Assembly (NCBI GenBank): GCA_001464255.1
Contig: LNFD01000192.1
Coordinates: forward strand, 1-44,615
DNA: 44,615 bases
Direction of reading: 5' to 3'
Source: Actinomycetales bacterium Ga0077552
Lineage (GTDB): Bacteria > Actinomycetota > Actinomycetes > Actinomycetales > Microbacteriaceae
Of the stretch, positions 1-8,748 are shown piece after piece. The notes below the pieces were generated by a model that had not been told where the DNA came from, searched no databases, and saw only the letters and a list, made by a program, of their open reading frames with translations. Each line of letters opens with the position of its first letter. Within the stretch, counting starts at the first letter, position 1. Position numbers and translations under genes: made by a program.

Positions 1-1428
1 CGCGACGAGCTCCATCGCGTGCGTGTAGCGGTAGGTGGCCCGTGACCCAGGCACCTCGCCTGCGGGCTCGACGGGAACTGGCGCTCTGGAGCCCGCCTCG
101 CGGAACGGATCCCGCTCGGTCGCGCGCTCCCACCGTCGCGGCGGAGGCACGGGTCGGGACCGGCCTTCCACCTCCCAGAGCGGTCGCAACGCGCCTCGGG
201 GCCCGACCACACGGGACGGCTCCCGCTGGAACGCGCGGAGGCGACCGGGCCCGAGGATCTCGTGCTGCATCGACGGCGGCTGCCGCGAGATCCACTCCGC
301 GGCGGTCTCGTGATGCGGGTCTCGCCATCCCTCTGGCGGTGGCGGCTCCCCCCGCGCTTCGGCGAGCTCGCGCTCGAAGTGCCGGTCGTCGAGGATGGCC
401 GTCGTGAAGCAGAGGCAGTTCGGATGCGCCGGACACGTCGGGACGCCGTCGACCTCGTAGCCGCCTGGGCCGAGGCCGTCGATCGACTGCGCGGCGTAGA
501 CGTCGCAGATGTCGGGGCGCGGATGCTGAGGGGAGAGCTCCCAGCGGTAGCCCTTCACCCACGGCTGCTCGCGCGTGCTCTCGTGGAACGCGGCGGTGAA
601 CGCGCGCGCGGTCTCGGTGCGCGCCACGACGCGCTCGGTGTAGAGCGCACGGTCGCGGATCCAGTATCCGAGCTGGCGCTCGAGGTCCTCGTTGGTCGCC
701 CGCATGGCCACGCGCTGGAAGCGCCGAGCTGCAGCGCGCAGCGTCGGGTCGGTGAGCCGGTTGACGCTGCCGACGTGGTCGTTCACCGCGGCGCGCAGCC
801 GCACGCGGTCCCCCACTCGCACCGCGGCGCGCAGGTCGGCGATGTAGCGCGGCAGCGCCACGCGGACGTCGTCCACCTCGAGGAGTGACTGCGCCAGGTC
901 GGCGACCGTGCGCCCCGCGCGGATCCCATCACGGAGCTCGACGGCGAGGGCTCGGACGCTCTCCTCGGAGCGGGCATGGAGGCGCTCGGAGAGCCGCAGG
1001 CCTCCGATCGCTCGGTCGCCGTCGAGGTACCGCGTCGCCAACCTCGTAGCTGCGTCGGGCGCCATGCCGGCGGCGATGCGTCGGGACGCAGCCGCGCCGA
1101 GCTCGCCGAACGCGGCCTCTGGCGTGGAGACGCCCGCAGCGTGACCGTGCCCGGCCGCCGAGCGCGTCCCCGTGACGATGGCATCGAGGCGCGCGCGTGC
1201 GGTGGGGCGGACCTCGGCGCGCAGCCGCTCGAGGATGGCTTCGATGCTGGCGTCGTCTCGGAGCAGGCCCGAGAGCGTGGCGCGGAGGCTTTCCTCGATG
1301 CGGGTCCAGGTGCGCGCCAGCTCCGCCTCGGTCCGACGCTGCGCGGTGAGCATGCGACGGCGAGCTCGCCGTGCTCGGTCAGCCGCCCGTCGCTCTGCGT
1401 CGGTGCGGCGCGCGAGCGCCCGGGTCAC
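1..1428 (-). CDS. Phage head morphogenesis protein, Mu F / SPP1 gp7-like (3' end beyond window)
   Basis: Reading the minus strand from GTG at 1428, the frame stays open for 476 codons to base 1, so the C-terminus lies outside the window. Around residues 268-345 it shows the family signature: ARTETARAF, then SPQHPRPDICD, then CPAHPNCLC. This pattern of ARTE, a His-Pro-Asp-Cys stretch and a final Cys-rich loop is typical of the minor head protein domain of Mu gpF and SPP1 gp7, which binds the portal during procapsid assembly. The N-terminal 120 residues are Arg/Ala-rich and helical. The start overlaps the portal stop (GTGA), matching the usual portal to head-morphogenesis order. The tail after about residue 380 is Pro/Arg-rich and probably disordered. 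Family assignment is recognised by eye. Confidence 0.85.
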   Translation of the reverse strand, partial: MTRALARRTDAERRAADRARRARRRMLTAQRRTEAELARTWTRIEESLRATLSGLLRDDASIEAILERLRAEVRPTARARLDAIVTGTRSAAGHGHAAGVSTPEAAFGELGAAASRRIAAGMAPDAATRLATRYLDGDRAIGGLRLSERLHARSEESVRALAVELRDGIRAGRTVADLAQSLLEVDDVRVALPRYIADLRAAVRVGDRVRLRAAVNDHVGSVNRLTDPTLRAAARRFQRVAMRATNEDLERQLGYWIRDRALYTERVVARTETARAFTAAFHESTREQPWVKGYRWELSPQHPRPDICDVYAAQSIDGLGPGGYEVDGVPTCPAHPNCLCFTTAILDDRHFERELAEARGEPPPPEGWRDPHHETAAEWISRQPPSMQHEILGPGRLRAFQREPSRVVGPRGALRPLWEVEGRSRPVPPPRRWERATERDPFREAGSRAPVPVEPAGEVPGSRATYRYTHAMELVA

Positions 1429-3038
1429 GCGGCCTTCTTGCTGCCGGCCTTCTCGTTCGGGTCAGCGGGCTCGTCCTCTTCCATCCCGTCTTCCGGGTCT
1501 GGCTCCGCGTCGACCTCGGCCGCTGCCGCGCGGGCCTGCTCCGCCGCGAGCGCGAGCCCGTCGATCTCGGAGTCGATCTGAGCGAGCTTCTCGGGCTCGA
1601 GGTTCGGCAGGAGCTGGCGCACGAGGCGCTTCGTCATCTCGGCGATGGCGGTGGGCCCGAGAGGGAGGCTCGTCGCGGCGAGCGCGTTCTCCAACTCGGC
1701 AGACAGCTCCTCGACGTCGAAGCGCGTCTGCGGGGTGACGGTGATCTTCTCGACCTGCTCATCGCCGACGCCGTCCATCCTCGCGACGAGGCGCAGCACG
1801 GATTCGTTGAACGCGGCGTGGTGCTTGGCGGTGTCCGAGAGCGAGCGGTTCATCGTCTCGAAGTCGAACGCCTTACTGAGCCCGCTCTGGACCTGCTTCG
1901 TGTCGTTCGCCGCGTATCCGGTCTTGGCGTTCCGCGCGATGGCCTTCTCGGTGGCCTCGATGCGCTTCTCGTAGACGACGGGGATCGCGGTGTCGGGGTT
2001 GAGGAACTTGTACTCGACCGACGAGTCGTAGCGGATGGGCAGCGCGTTCCCCGCGCCGCCGAGGACCGTCCCCATCTTCTCCGGGTCGTTGGTCGGCACC
2101 TGCAAGAGGGCGAACACGCTCGAGCGCATGTGCTCGTCGAGCTCGGACAAATAGTTGAAGAGGCGCTTGGCCAGCTTCGCGACGGTGCCGATGGCCGACA
2201 GTCCGCGGAGCGGCAGCTGCGACGGCTTGGGCACGCACACACGCAGCGGGATCTCTCCCCACGGGTTCGGGCGCTCCGCCTCGTTGCGGATGACGTGCTT
2301 TCCGTTCTCGTCCTTCACGACTTCGTACGTGATGACGCGGTCCGGGTACCAGATGGAGATCCCGTGGACCTTCGTGCACGGCCCGAGCAGCAGGTCAGGC
2401 CGCTCGTCCCACCACGTGCCGATCTTCACCGCGCGGAGCACGCCGCGCTCGAACGACCAGTCGTAGATCTGCCCGGGGAACAGCGGCGTGGCGTACGGCA
2501 TGATCCCGCGCTCCTTCGCGTCCGCGCGCGAGGTCACGGGTTCATCGGTGCGCGGCATGTCGAAGAGCACCGGACACCAGCCGAGGATCTCGGCTCGGAG
2601 GTGGATGGTGTCGTGGAGGAGCGTGTCCCACGGGCGCCCCTGACCGTCGGCATTGGCCAAGAACCCCTCGACGACCTCGGTCCCTCGATACGTCGGGGGC
2701 CGGCGGTGGAGGTAGCTCAGGCGGATGTCGACGACGGGCTCGACGGGGTTCGGGTAGTGCGCCATCGCCGCCCGGCGCGCGAACTTCGCCAGGTCCTCGC
2801 GTGGGAACCGGTCGAGGTAGGTGTCGATGTCGCCTTCGTCGCCCGCATCGTCGGCCCACGCTCGCCCCTGGTAGATGGCGCTGCCAGGGCCCCAGAAGCC
2901 CGAGAGCGGCTGGCGCACCTTCCCCTGGAACCCGCCGGTGCCGGCGTACGCGTCGAGGAGAAACTTCTCCCAAGCGAGGTCCCCCTCGTACCCGTCGCGC
3001 TTGCTGACGAGGGCCTTGATCAGTTCTTCGGGGTCCAC
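1425..3038 (-). CDS. Portal protein
   Basis: 537 residues, GTG start. Portal proteins form the dodecameric ring at one capsid vertex through which DNA is packaged. The assignment rests on size, on the position directly after large terminase (two tiny genes between) and before the Mu F-like gene, and on the composition: an alpha/beta N-terminal half (WCPVLFDMPR, IWYPDRVITYE), a long helical segment (residues ~250-430), and an acidic, Ala-rich C-terminus ending in a Lys-rich tail. It fits the SPP1 gp6/DUF4055-like type, although I cannot decide the subfamily. No strong Shine-Dalgarno is visible before 3038; 39 bp separate it from the preceding gene. Confidence 0.8.
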   Translation of the reverse strand: MDPEELIKALVSKRDGYEGDLAWEKFLLDAYAGTGGFQGKVRQPLSGFWGPGSAIYQGRAWADDAGDEGDIDTYLDRFPREDLAKFARRAAMAHYPNPVEPVVDIRLSYLHRRPPTYRGTEVVEGFLANADGQGRPWDTLLHDTIHLRAEILGWCPVLFDMPRTDEPVTSRADAKERGIMPYATPLFPGQIYDWSFERGVLRAVKIGTWWDERPDLLLGPCTKVHGISIWYPDRVITYEVVKDENGKHVIRNEAERPNPWGEIPLRVCVPKPSQLPLRGLSAIGTVAKLAKRLFNYLSELDEHMRSSVFALLQVPTNDPEKMGTVLGGAGNALPIRYDSSVEYKFLNPDTAIPVVYEKRIEATEKAIARNAKTGYAANDTKQVQSGLSKAFDFETMNRSLSDTAKHHAAFNESVLRLVARMDGVGDEQVEKITVTPQTRFDVEELSAELENALAATSLPLGPTAIAEMTKRLVRQLLPNLEPEKLAQIDSEIDGLALAAEQARAAAAEVDAEPDPEDGMEEDEPADPNEKAGSKKAA

Positions 3039-3077
3039 GGGCCCACGCTCGGGCGAACGCCGCGAAGCCGTCTAGGG

Positions 3078-3242
3078 TCAGGCCCGCTGGACGCCCTGCA
3101 CGATGAGCCACCACTCGAGCGCCACGAGGACGCTGGTCCGCGCCACCAGAACCAGCGCCTCGGACCTGCCCTGATAGGTCATCGTGAAGCGATCGACCTC
3201 CCAGAGGCCGTCCTGCGGCGCCGTCTCGACCGTCGCAGTCAT
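3078..3242 (-). CDS. Small protein between terminase and portal
   Basis: 54 residues. The ATG at 3242 overlaps the stop of the preceding gene (ATGA), which decides this start over longer in-frame versions. The C-terminal half is hydrophobic (LVLVARTSVLVALEWWLIV) and could be a single membrane segment or a buried helix. It is not recognised. The position suggests a head-related accessory gene, but nothing in the sequence proves that. Confidence 0.55.
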   Translation of the reverse strand: MTATVETAPQDGLWEVDRFTMTYQGRSEALVLVARTSVLVALEWWLIVQGVQRA

Positions 3243-3484
3243 CGTCCCCTCATGCATCGGTCGAGCGCTTCGTCGGTGTCCTGTGCGCGGTGGACGTAGG
3301 CGGACCGCCATCGGTCACCGTGCCGCACGAACAGCCGCGCCGCTGGGCAGTGAGGCTGCGGGCCATGCAGGACCACCTCTGCGTCGACCTGGCGCATCGC
3401 GAGGCGCTCTTCGATGTCGTGGACGTCCACTGGAGCGTGGCTCCACTTCGCGCGCGTCGAGGCGATCGCCACCTCGACGGTCAT
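3239..3484 (-). CDS. Hypothetical protein downstream of terminase
   Basis: 81 residues; the ATG at 3484 overlaps the terminase stop (ATGA). The middle of the protein has a beta-like stretch (VDAEVVLHGPQPHCPAARLF) and ends with Arg/Asp-rich residues. No family is recognised. It is coupled on both sides and therefore is expressed with terminase and portal. Confidence 0.6.
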   Translation of the reverse strand: MTVEVAIASTRAKWSHAPVDVHDIEERLAMRQVDAEVVLHGPQPHCPAARLFVRHGDRWRSAYVHRAQDTDEALDRCMRGR

Positions 3485-4938
3485 CCCGAGAGCGCCCCCA
3501 CACGCAGCGGGCGCGGCGACCACACCTTCGGGTCGTGCACGGACAGCGTCATCGCGTCCATGCGATCGGGGCTGCGCCCGATGCGCTCCTTCAGAGCGTC
3601 CTTCTCCTCGACCTGGACGCGCCCGAGCTTGTCGAACTTGTATCGCACCGCGAGGAGCTCGCTGCGAAGCTCCCGGTCGGGCGGGAGCATCGCCGTCTCG
3701 GTCCACTCGGCCGCAGCGAAGTGCACCTCGGCGCGGAGGTTCACGTAGCCGGGGTCACCGTCGCTCGGCTCCTGCGTCGGGGACGAGCTGCCGTTGACGG
3801 GCACCACCTCGATCTCGGGCGCGCTGGCCTTCAGCTGGTCGTAGACGCCCGCGCCGATTCCGATCACGTCGACCTTCACCCGAGGCTTGGGCCCGCGCGA
3901 GCGCTCGGTCGGCGTGCGAAGGTCGTTGATGACCTTGCGGGCCCAGCCCGCCACCTGGATCGAGTCCTGGCCGCCCGTCGCGGTCGGTGCGTAGCCGTAC
4001 GGCCCGCGACGGGGAAAGACGACGTTCGAGTCATCGCCGAAGCGCGCGCAGTCGAGGCCCACCTCGAGGCGCTTCGTCAGGTGGACCTCGGGGCAGACGG
4101 GGACCCACCGGCGAATCGCGGCCTCGACGGCGGCGAGGCCGAACACCGAGTGCGAGGCCTGCGCAGGGAAGTCGCCGCGCACGCGGTAGCCGTAGATCGG
4201 ATGGGTCTCGTGCGGGTGCCACTGCTTGCGCTTGCGCTCGACCCAGTCCTTCGTCGCCACGCCGGGGATCGGGGCGCCCAGGCCTCGCGCGTTGGGCGTG
4301 CGCTCGGAGTTGAGGTGGTGGAGCTTGTAGGCGTCCGACTCCTCGTGATGCGAGCGGAAGAAGAACCCCTCGGTGCGGGTCGGGTTGCCGTAGCAGTGCT
4401 TCTGCGCGCCGCCCGCCCTGTTGCCCTCGATGGCCTCGTCGATCGCGTCGTCGATGCCCGCGGCCTCGTCGAGGAGGTACACGACGCGCGCACCGGAGAT
4501 GCCGCTGAAGCGGTCCGGGTCGTCGGTCGAGAAGCCCCACACCTCGCGGTCCTGGTCGCCGCGTAGACCGCGGTCGGGACGCTCGTTGAGCTTGCCGCCG
4601 AGGTCGTACCCGCGCTTCTTCGCGCGTCGGTAGAGGATCCCGACCTCGCGCCAGATCACCTCCTCGATCTGGCGCCACGTGGGCGCGGTGAGGATGACGC
4701 GCACGCCGGGGAACAGGCAGTAGTTCCAGAGCGCGATGACGGCAGCATCTGTCGACTTACCGGTCTTGTGGCCGCTCCGCGTCGAGCTCGTGAGGTCGAA
4801 CGCGTTGGAGCGCAGCACGCTCGCCTGCGAGTCGAACCCGTCGTCGTCCACCCATGGATCGATGCCGAGCACGTCGTGGGCGAACTCGACGGGATCAGAC
4901 CTCCAGCGGTCGATGGTTCTGAGTACCGCCTCGCTCAC
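3481..4938 (-). CDS. terL: Terminase large subunit (packaging ATPase and nuclease)
   Basis: 485 residues from GTG 4938, which overlaps the upstream stop (GTGA). It is the motor that cuts and pumps phage DNA into the procapsid. Motifs in order: a Walker A-like TRSGHKTGKST at residues ~53-63; Walker B VVYLLDEAAG at ~165-175; then a C-terminal RNase H-type nuclease with acidic motifs LDCARFGDD, DVIGIGAG and DRMDAM. The GNPTRTEGFF segment after Walker B fits the coupling motif of terminases. Length is normal. A longer open frame upstream reaches 5088 but runs into the preceding gene and is not needed. Confidence 0.92.
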   Translation of the reverse strand: MSEAVLRTIDRWRSDPVEFAHDVLGIDPWVDDDGFDSQASVLRSNAFDLTSSTRSGHKTGKSTDAAVIALWNYCLFPGVRVILTAPTWRQIEEVIWREVGILYRRAKKRGYDLGGKLNERPDRGLRGDQDREVWGFSTDDPDRFSGISGARVVYLLDEAAGIDDAIDEAIEGNRAGGAQKHCYGNPTRTEGFFFRSHHEESDAYKLHHLNSERTPNARGLGAPIPGVATKDWVERKRKQWHPHETHPIYGYRVRGDFPAQASHSVFGLAAVEAAIRRWVPVCPEVHLTKRLEVGLDCARFGDDSNVVFPRRGPYGYAPTATGGQDSIQVAGWARKVINDLRTPTERSRGPKPRVKVDVIGIGAGVYDQLKASAPEIEVVPVNGSSSPTQEPSDGDPGYVNLRAEVHFAAAEWTETAMLPPDRELRSELLAVRYKFDKLGRVQVEEKDALKERIGRSPDRMDAMTLSVHDPKVWSPRPLRVGALSG

Positions 4939-5795
4939 GGCCCGAAGTCGCACCCTTCCGCACGAGAGCGACGGCTCACACGCGTCCCCAGCTCCCGCAC
5001 GAGCACGACGGCCTGCGCGAGGATCAGGTTGGTGCTCTCGGCCTCGCGCGAGTCGGCACCGCTCAGAGCCAGCTCGTATCCCTCGCACTCGGCGGCGTGC
5101 TCCGCTTCGATGGTGGCGAGCCTCCGCTCGAGTTCGGCCGCGCCGTCGACCGCCGCCTTGGCGGAAGCGAGCTGCGCCTCGAGCTCGCGGATGGCGGCGT
5201 ACCTGTCGGCGAGCAGCTGGCGAGCGGCGGCGAGGTCGGCCTCCACGCGCGACTCCGCGTGGAGCTTCTGCATCGCGGCTATCTGCGCCCGCAGCGCATC
5301 GATGGTGTGGCGCTCCTGGCGCTCCACCCGGGCCTCCTGGCGCTCGACCGCGTCCTTCGGGCCTCGGGACGACGCGTTGACGGCCTCGATGATCCCATGG
5401 AGTTCGGTGATCTTGGCATCGCGCTCGACGATGAGCGCGCGGAGGTCGTCGCCGTCGAGTTCGTCGATGCCAAGCCCAGTGCGACCGCCAGGATCAGCGA
5501 GCACCTGCGCCGCGGGCCCCTCGACGGGATACGCGCCCGTCCAATCGCGGATGCGGCCGAATAGGCTGGCTGGTCCGTGCCGACGCACGTGCGCGACGAC
5601 GAGATCTTCGAGCGTCGCGCATGGCTCGAGGGTGAGCTCGTGCTCTTCGAGGCCCTTCTCGTCGAAGCGCTCGACGAGCACCTCGAGGAACGCTTTCGCC
5701 TGCGCCGCCTCCGGCGTCGGTTCGAAGCGCGCGACGGCGTTCAGCACGCTCCTCATGCCGCGCACCACGGCCCGGTTGATGACGACGCGCTTCAT
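4935..5795 (-). CDS. Coiled-coil protein between regulator and terminase
   Basis: 286 residues; ATG at 5795 overlaps the upstream stop. Residues ~1-90 look globular. Residues ~105-255 form a long heptad-like coiled coil rich in Ala, Glu and Arg (RQEARVERQERHTIDALR and onward). No catalytic motif is recognised. The location just before terminase could suggest a packaging accessory role, but the true small terminase candidate lies at 7053-7691, so I leave the function open. Confidence 0.65.
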   Translation of the reverse strand: MKRVVINRAVVRGMRSVLNAVARFEPTPEAAQAKAFLEVLVERFDEKGLEEHELTLEPCATLEDLVVAHVRRHGPASLFGRIRDWTGAYPVEGPAAQVLADPGGRTGLGIDELDGDDLRALIVERDAKITELHGIIEAVNASSRGPKDAVERQEARVERQERHTIDALRAQIAAMQKLHAESRVEADLAAARQLLADRYAAIRELEAQLASAKAAVDGAAELERRLATIEAEHAAECEGYELALSGADSREAESTNLILAQAVVLVRELGTRVSRRSRAEGCDFGP

Positions 5796-6865
5796 GCTGC
5801 CCCCCGGGCGACGCCGGCGTCGACGAGCAGCACGTGGCGGCCGTTGGGCGACATGCCCGCGTCCTCGACCGCGAAGCCCAGCACGCGCAGCCAGTCGATC
5901 GCGCTCTTGGACTCGACCTCGGCAAGCTCCTCCATCGCATCAAGGTGGAGGCAAGGAATGACGGTCTTGAGGCTTGCCCACATGGCGCGCGGGAGCGGAC
6001 GCCGGTCGCGCTCCACCTCGCCCACGAACACATGGTCCACGCCGCCGCCCACTGCGGCATCGAGGGCGGTGGCTACGTCGCGCAGACTGAGCCACGCTGC
6101 GAGGCGGCAAGCGCGGACGTACTGCCCGACCGTGGTGGCCGTGGCGGCGCCATCCAGCCGAGCGTCCTTCGTGAAGAGCTCGCGTCGCAGGTTGGCCATG
6201 TTCGCCACGCAGTAGCGGCAGGTGCCCACGCCTCCGCAGTCACACCCCCCGGCGGCGTCCTCGGCCCCTGGTCGCGGGGGCTCCGACTTGGGACGCCCCG
6301 TCCTCTTCAAGCGCTCAGGTGAGTAGCCCTTGGCGATGGTCAGCGCCTCCTCCTCGGTCCAGCCGCGGGCGAGACGGTGGGCGATGGCGGCCCCGGTCAG
6401 TCCGAGCTCCTCTCCCCACCCCGTGAGGTTGTCGGTGCGGCCGTTGAGCGTGATGCGCCTCTCGGCGCCGTTCCTTCGATTGGGTGACACGGGCTTCTCC
6501 TTCGGTCGTGGTGGTGGGCGGATCGCTGGCCTTGCCAACGTGGAGGTGACGCGCGCGGCTGCAGTGCGTGCTCGCATCTCGATGAGCACCGAGCGGCCAG
6601 CCCGGAGCGACGGTGACGGTTCTGTGGGGACGGGCGTCGAGAGCGCCGGGCGCTCGGTGATGGCCGCCCCATCGGGCCAGGTCTCCGGCCGCTCACCTCG
6701 GGCGTGGGCCTCGCCGACGACGCAGCCCCGGCACTCGCCCGCGGTCGGCCGTTGCACGCCTGGGGAGCCGGCGAGCGGGGACACCTCGAGGTGTCTCTTC
6801 GCGCAGCTCGAGCGGGTGAGGGTGCACCTCAGCGGGAGGCACCGGAACAGGTCGAGCCCGTTCAC
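5792..6865 (-). CDS. Composite zinc-finger and double helix-turn-helix protein, putative regulator
   Basis: 357 residues from GTG 6865, overlapping the upstream stop (GTGA). Four blocks are visible. First, an N-terminal Cys/His module (FRCLPLRCTLTRSSC, then GECRGCVVGEAHARGE) also found in the gene at 10497-11081. Second, an HTH-like segment (LTGWGEELGLTGAAIAHRL) around residues 150-180. Third, a Cys cluster (CDCGGVGTCRYC) around 215. Fourth, an XRE-like HTH (VGQYVRACRLAAWLSLRDVATAL) around 250-300. DNA binding, probably transcriptional, is inferred. Placement right before terminase would suit a late-gene activator. The combination is unusual. Confidence 0.65.
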   Translation of the reverse strand: MNGLDLFRCLPLRCTLTRSSCAKRHLEVSPLAGSPGVQRPTAGECRGCVVGEAHARGERPETWPDGAAITERPALSTPVPTEPSPSLRAGRSVLIEMRARTAAARVTSTLARPAIRPPPRPKEKPVSPNRRNGAERRITLNGRTDNLTGWGEELGLTGAAIAHRLARGWTEEEALTIAKGYSPERLKRTGRPKSEPPRPGAEDAAGGCDCGGVGTCRYCVANMANLRRELFTKDARLDGAATATTVGQYVRACRLAAWLSLRDVATALDAAVGGGVDHVFVGEVERDRRPLPRAMWASLKTVIPCLHLDAMEELAEVESKSAIDWLRVLGFAVEDAGMSPNGRHVLLVDAGVARGAA

Positions 6866-7053
6866 GACTTCGCCTTCCACTTCAGCGTCGACTCCGCGAT
6901 GAGTGCCTTGCACACCGGGCACCGGACGTAGTTCCCCTCGCGTTGGTCACCCTCGACGTCGGCCCGCGTGTACTCGACCTCGGACCTGCAGTCGCGACAC
7001 GTGTTGCGGGCCACGAACACGGGGAGCGCCCCCTTCTTGATCACCTTCGCCAT
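6862..7053 (-). CDS. Small zinc-ribbon protein
   Basis: 63 residues. ATG at 7053 overlaps the small terminase stop. Two CxxC knuckles (CRDC and CPVC) about 28 residues apart form a classic rubredoxin-like zinc ribbon. Lys-rich ends suggest nucleic-acid or protein contact. Specific function unknown. Confidence 0.65.
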   Translation of the reverse strand: MAKVIKKGALPVFVARNTCRDCRSEVEYTRADVEGDQREGNYVRCPVCKALIAESTLKWKAKS

Positions 7054-7691
7054 CACCCCACCGCCTTCGCCGCTGTCGCTTCCGCCGACCGCCGCTCGTC
7101 CAGCTCGTCGATGAGCTCCACGAGCGTCTTCACGTTGCCCGTGTGCTCGACCTTCTTGACGTAGTCCCCCTTCAGCTTGCCGACCTCGGCGATCGCCGCG
7201 ATGCGGTCGCGCGCGCTCGCGGGCGCCTCGACGCTCGACCCGTCCTTCAGCACGTGGGTCACCGGGTCGCCGTTCGCGATCCGCGAGAGCATCTCGAGCC
7301 GGGCCTGGAGGTCGAGCACCGTCGAGGTCGTGCTCTTGGCCCTCAGCATCGCGAGGTGCGCCTGGATGTCCGGCCGAAGCTGCAGGCGGCTCGCCGTCTC
7401 GGTCAGCGTCTTGTCGTTGCCGAGGAACCCCGCCGCCTTCGCCGCGTCGAGGCCACGCTCCCCCCGAGCGATGCCCTCTGCGAACAGTCGGTGCCGGTCC
7501 GAGATCCCCCGCGCGCGCGAGGCCGATTGTTGCGGGGGCTTGGAGCCCTTCCCACGCCCCGGGCCGATGCCTTTTACGAACCGGCCGCGAGAACGCTTCT
7601 CGACACCCGCACCCACATCGCTTGTGGAAGTTGTTGAGGTTTCACCCTGTCGATCGGGAGAATGTTGGTGGCTTCGGTCGGTGTGTGGCAT
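7053..7691 (-). CDS. terS: Terminase small subunit (Terminase_2-like)
   Basis: 212 residues. After a basic, low-complexity N-terminus (~1-60), residues ~75-125 match the small-terminase DNA-binding pattern: LDAAKAAGFLGNDKTLTETA followed by a helix with RPDIQAHLAML. This resembles the helix-turn-helix of P27/Terminase_2-type subunits that recognise the packaging site. The C-terminal helices would oligomerise and contact TerL. It is upstream of terL in the same transcript, although two unrelated genes sit between. A GAGAGAGA stretch precedes the ATG. The 27 bp before it (7692-7718) is one of the few real gaps in this operon. Confidence 0.78.
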   Translation of the reverse strand: MPHTDRSHQHSPDRQGETSTTSTSDVGAGVEKRSRGRFVKGIGPGRGKGSKPPQQSASRARGISDRHRLFAEGIARGERGLDAAKAAGFLGNDKTLTETASRLQLRPDIQAHLAMLRAKSTTSTVLDLQARLEMLSRIANGDPVTHVLKDGSSVEAPASARDRIAAIAEVGKLKGDYVKKVEHTGNVKTLVELIDELDERRSAEATAAKAVG

Positions 7692-7718
7692 GTCTCTCTC
7701 TCGGTCTCGGTACTCTGA

Positions 7719-8258
7719 TCAGGTTCGTTGGGGTCCCGGCCGGCGAAGGCGCCGCACCGAGCTGACGAGCTCGTCGACGTCGCCCGCGGCCAAGACGGCC
7801 CCGACGGCACGTAGGACCGAGCCCGACCAGCGGAGCGACGTGTCGTCCTCCTCGAGCATCGAGGTGATGCGCTGGCGGTCGGTCTCGCTGACGTGACGGG
7901 CCCACCGCTGGGCGCTCGTAGTGTCGACCTCGGCGAGGTGTCCGACCTCGGCCGCTGCGGCGTCGGTGACCCCGAGCACGCGGCCCATCTCGACGGTGGG
8001 CTTTCCCATCGTTCGGACGACGGCCTCGAGGTGCTCGCGGTTCATCACCACCCGGAGCAGGCCGGCGAACTCGGCGAAGGCGCGCGTGTCACCTTCGACC
8101 GCTTCGGGCTTGCGGTTGCTCCACGGGGAGCGCGCTCGGAGCACGCCGCACTGGATGACCTGGCTGCCCTGCTCGGTGAGGCGGACGAGGGCCCAGGTGC
8201 AGCTGGCCGCCTCGACCTCGAGTCCGAGGACCACTCCGCCGGTGGGTGCGCCCTTCAT
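7719..8258 (-). CDS. RuvC/RNase H-fold-like protein, catalytic residues apparently altered
   Basis: 179 residues; ATG 8258 overlaps the previous stop. The N-terminus (VVLGLEVEAASCTWALV) looks like the first beta hairpin of RuvC-type Holliday-junction resolvases. A later segment with MGKP, Gly-rich turn and W-A-R-H-V resembles the region where RuvC enzymes place their second acidic residue and the lysine-rich helix. However, the expected first Asp appears as Glu (GLEV) and the second acid appears as VVRT, so activity is doubtful. The fold call is by eye and moderate at best. The replication-gene neighbourhood (helicase loader, initiator) fits a resolvase or relic. Confidence 0.45.
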   Translation of the reverse strand: MKGAPTGGVVLGLEVEAASCTWALVRLTEQGSQVIQCGVLRARSPWSNRKPEAVEGDTRAFAEFAGLLRVVMNREHLEAVVRTMGKPTVEMGRVLGVTDAAAAEVGHLAEVDTTSAQRWARHVSETDRQRITSMLEEDDTSLRWSGSVLRAVGAVLAAGDVDELVSSVRRLRRPGPQRT

Positions 8259-8509
8259 GACGACCTCCGCGGCAGGAGCGTGTAGCGGGCCGTCCGCCCA
8301 TCGAGGGACAGCTGCATGGTGTCGATGTCGCGGCCGGCGATGGGGCCGATGGCGGCTCGCTCCTCTTCGACGCCGACGGCCGAGATGCGGGCCATGGGCC
8401 GGTCGGGCTCGAGGTAGAGCTCGGCGACGGTGGGCCTGGACGGCGGGGTCGGCGGAAGCGCGCGACGCGTGTACGGCGCGGGCTTGGGCCGCTGGACCTG
8501 GCGGCTCAC
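8255..8509 (-). CDS. Hypothetical protein in replication operon
   Basis: 84 residues, GTG start overlapping the preceding stop (GTGA). The N-terminal 30 residues are Pro/Arg-rich; the rest looks beta-rich (DIDTMQLSLDGRTARYTLL). Not recognised. It is coupled to the RuvC-like gene. Confidence 0.55.
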   Translation of the reverse strand: MSRQVQRPKPAPYTRRALPPTPPSRPTVAELYLEPDRPMARISAVGVEEERAAIGPIAGRDIDTMQLSLDGRTARYTLLPRRSS

Positions 8510-8748
8510 TTCGCACCCGCCGCGTGAGCGAGGATGCGGTCGGCCTCGGGGACCCACCCGCCCTGGTCGGACCAAACCGCGCGCCCACCGGCGACGAGGT
8601 GCACGGGCTCGGACGGGGTCGGGACGCGCCGGAACCAGCCGAGGTCCTTCGTGGGGACACCAGCGAGGAGCGCGCGCTCGAGCGCGGCGTGGAGCGGCCC
8701 ATCGACCTCGGACAGCGCGCGGAGGGCGGTGGCGTCGAGCTTGGTCAT
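8506..8748 (-). CDS. Hypothetical protein downstream of helicase loader
   Basis: 80 residues; ATG 8748 overlaps the helicase-loader stop. Mixed alpha/beta with two Trp-containing stretches (DLGWFRRVP and WSDQGGWVPEADRI). No family recognised. Confidence 0.55.
   Translation of the reverse strand: MTKLDATALRALSEVDGPLHAALERALLAGVPTKDLGWFRRVPTPSEPVHLVAGGRAVWSDQGGWVPEADRILAHAAGAK

Noticed and set aside
1371..3299. 642-codon plus-strand ORF
   Set aside because: Antisense to portal and neighbours; a GC-rich shadow frame without domains.
4939..5088. Longer N-terminus for terminase
   Set aside because: Would overlap 150 bp with the preceding gene; the GTGA junction at 4938 gives a standard start.
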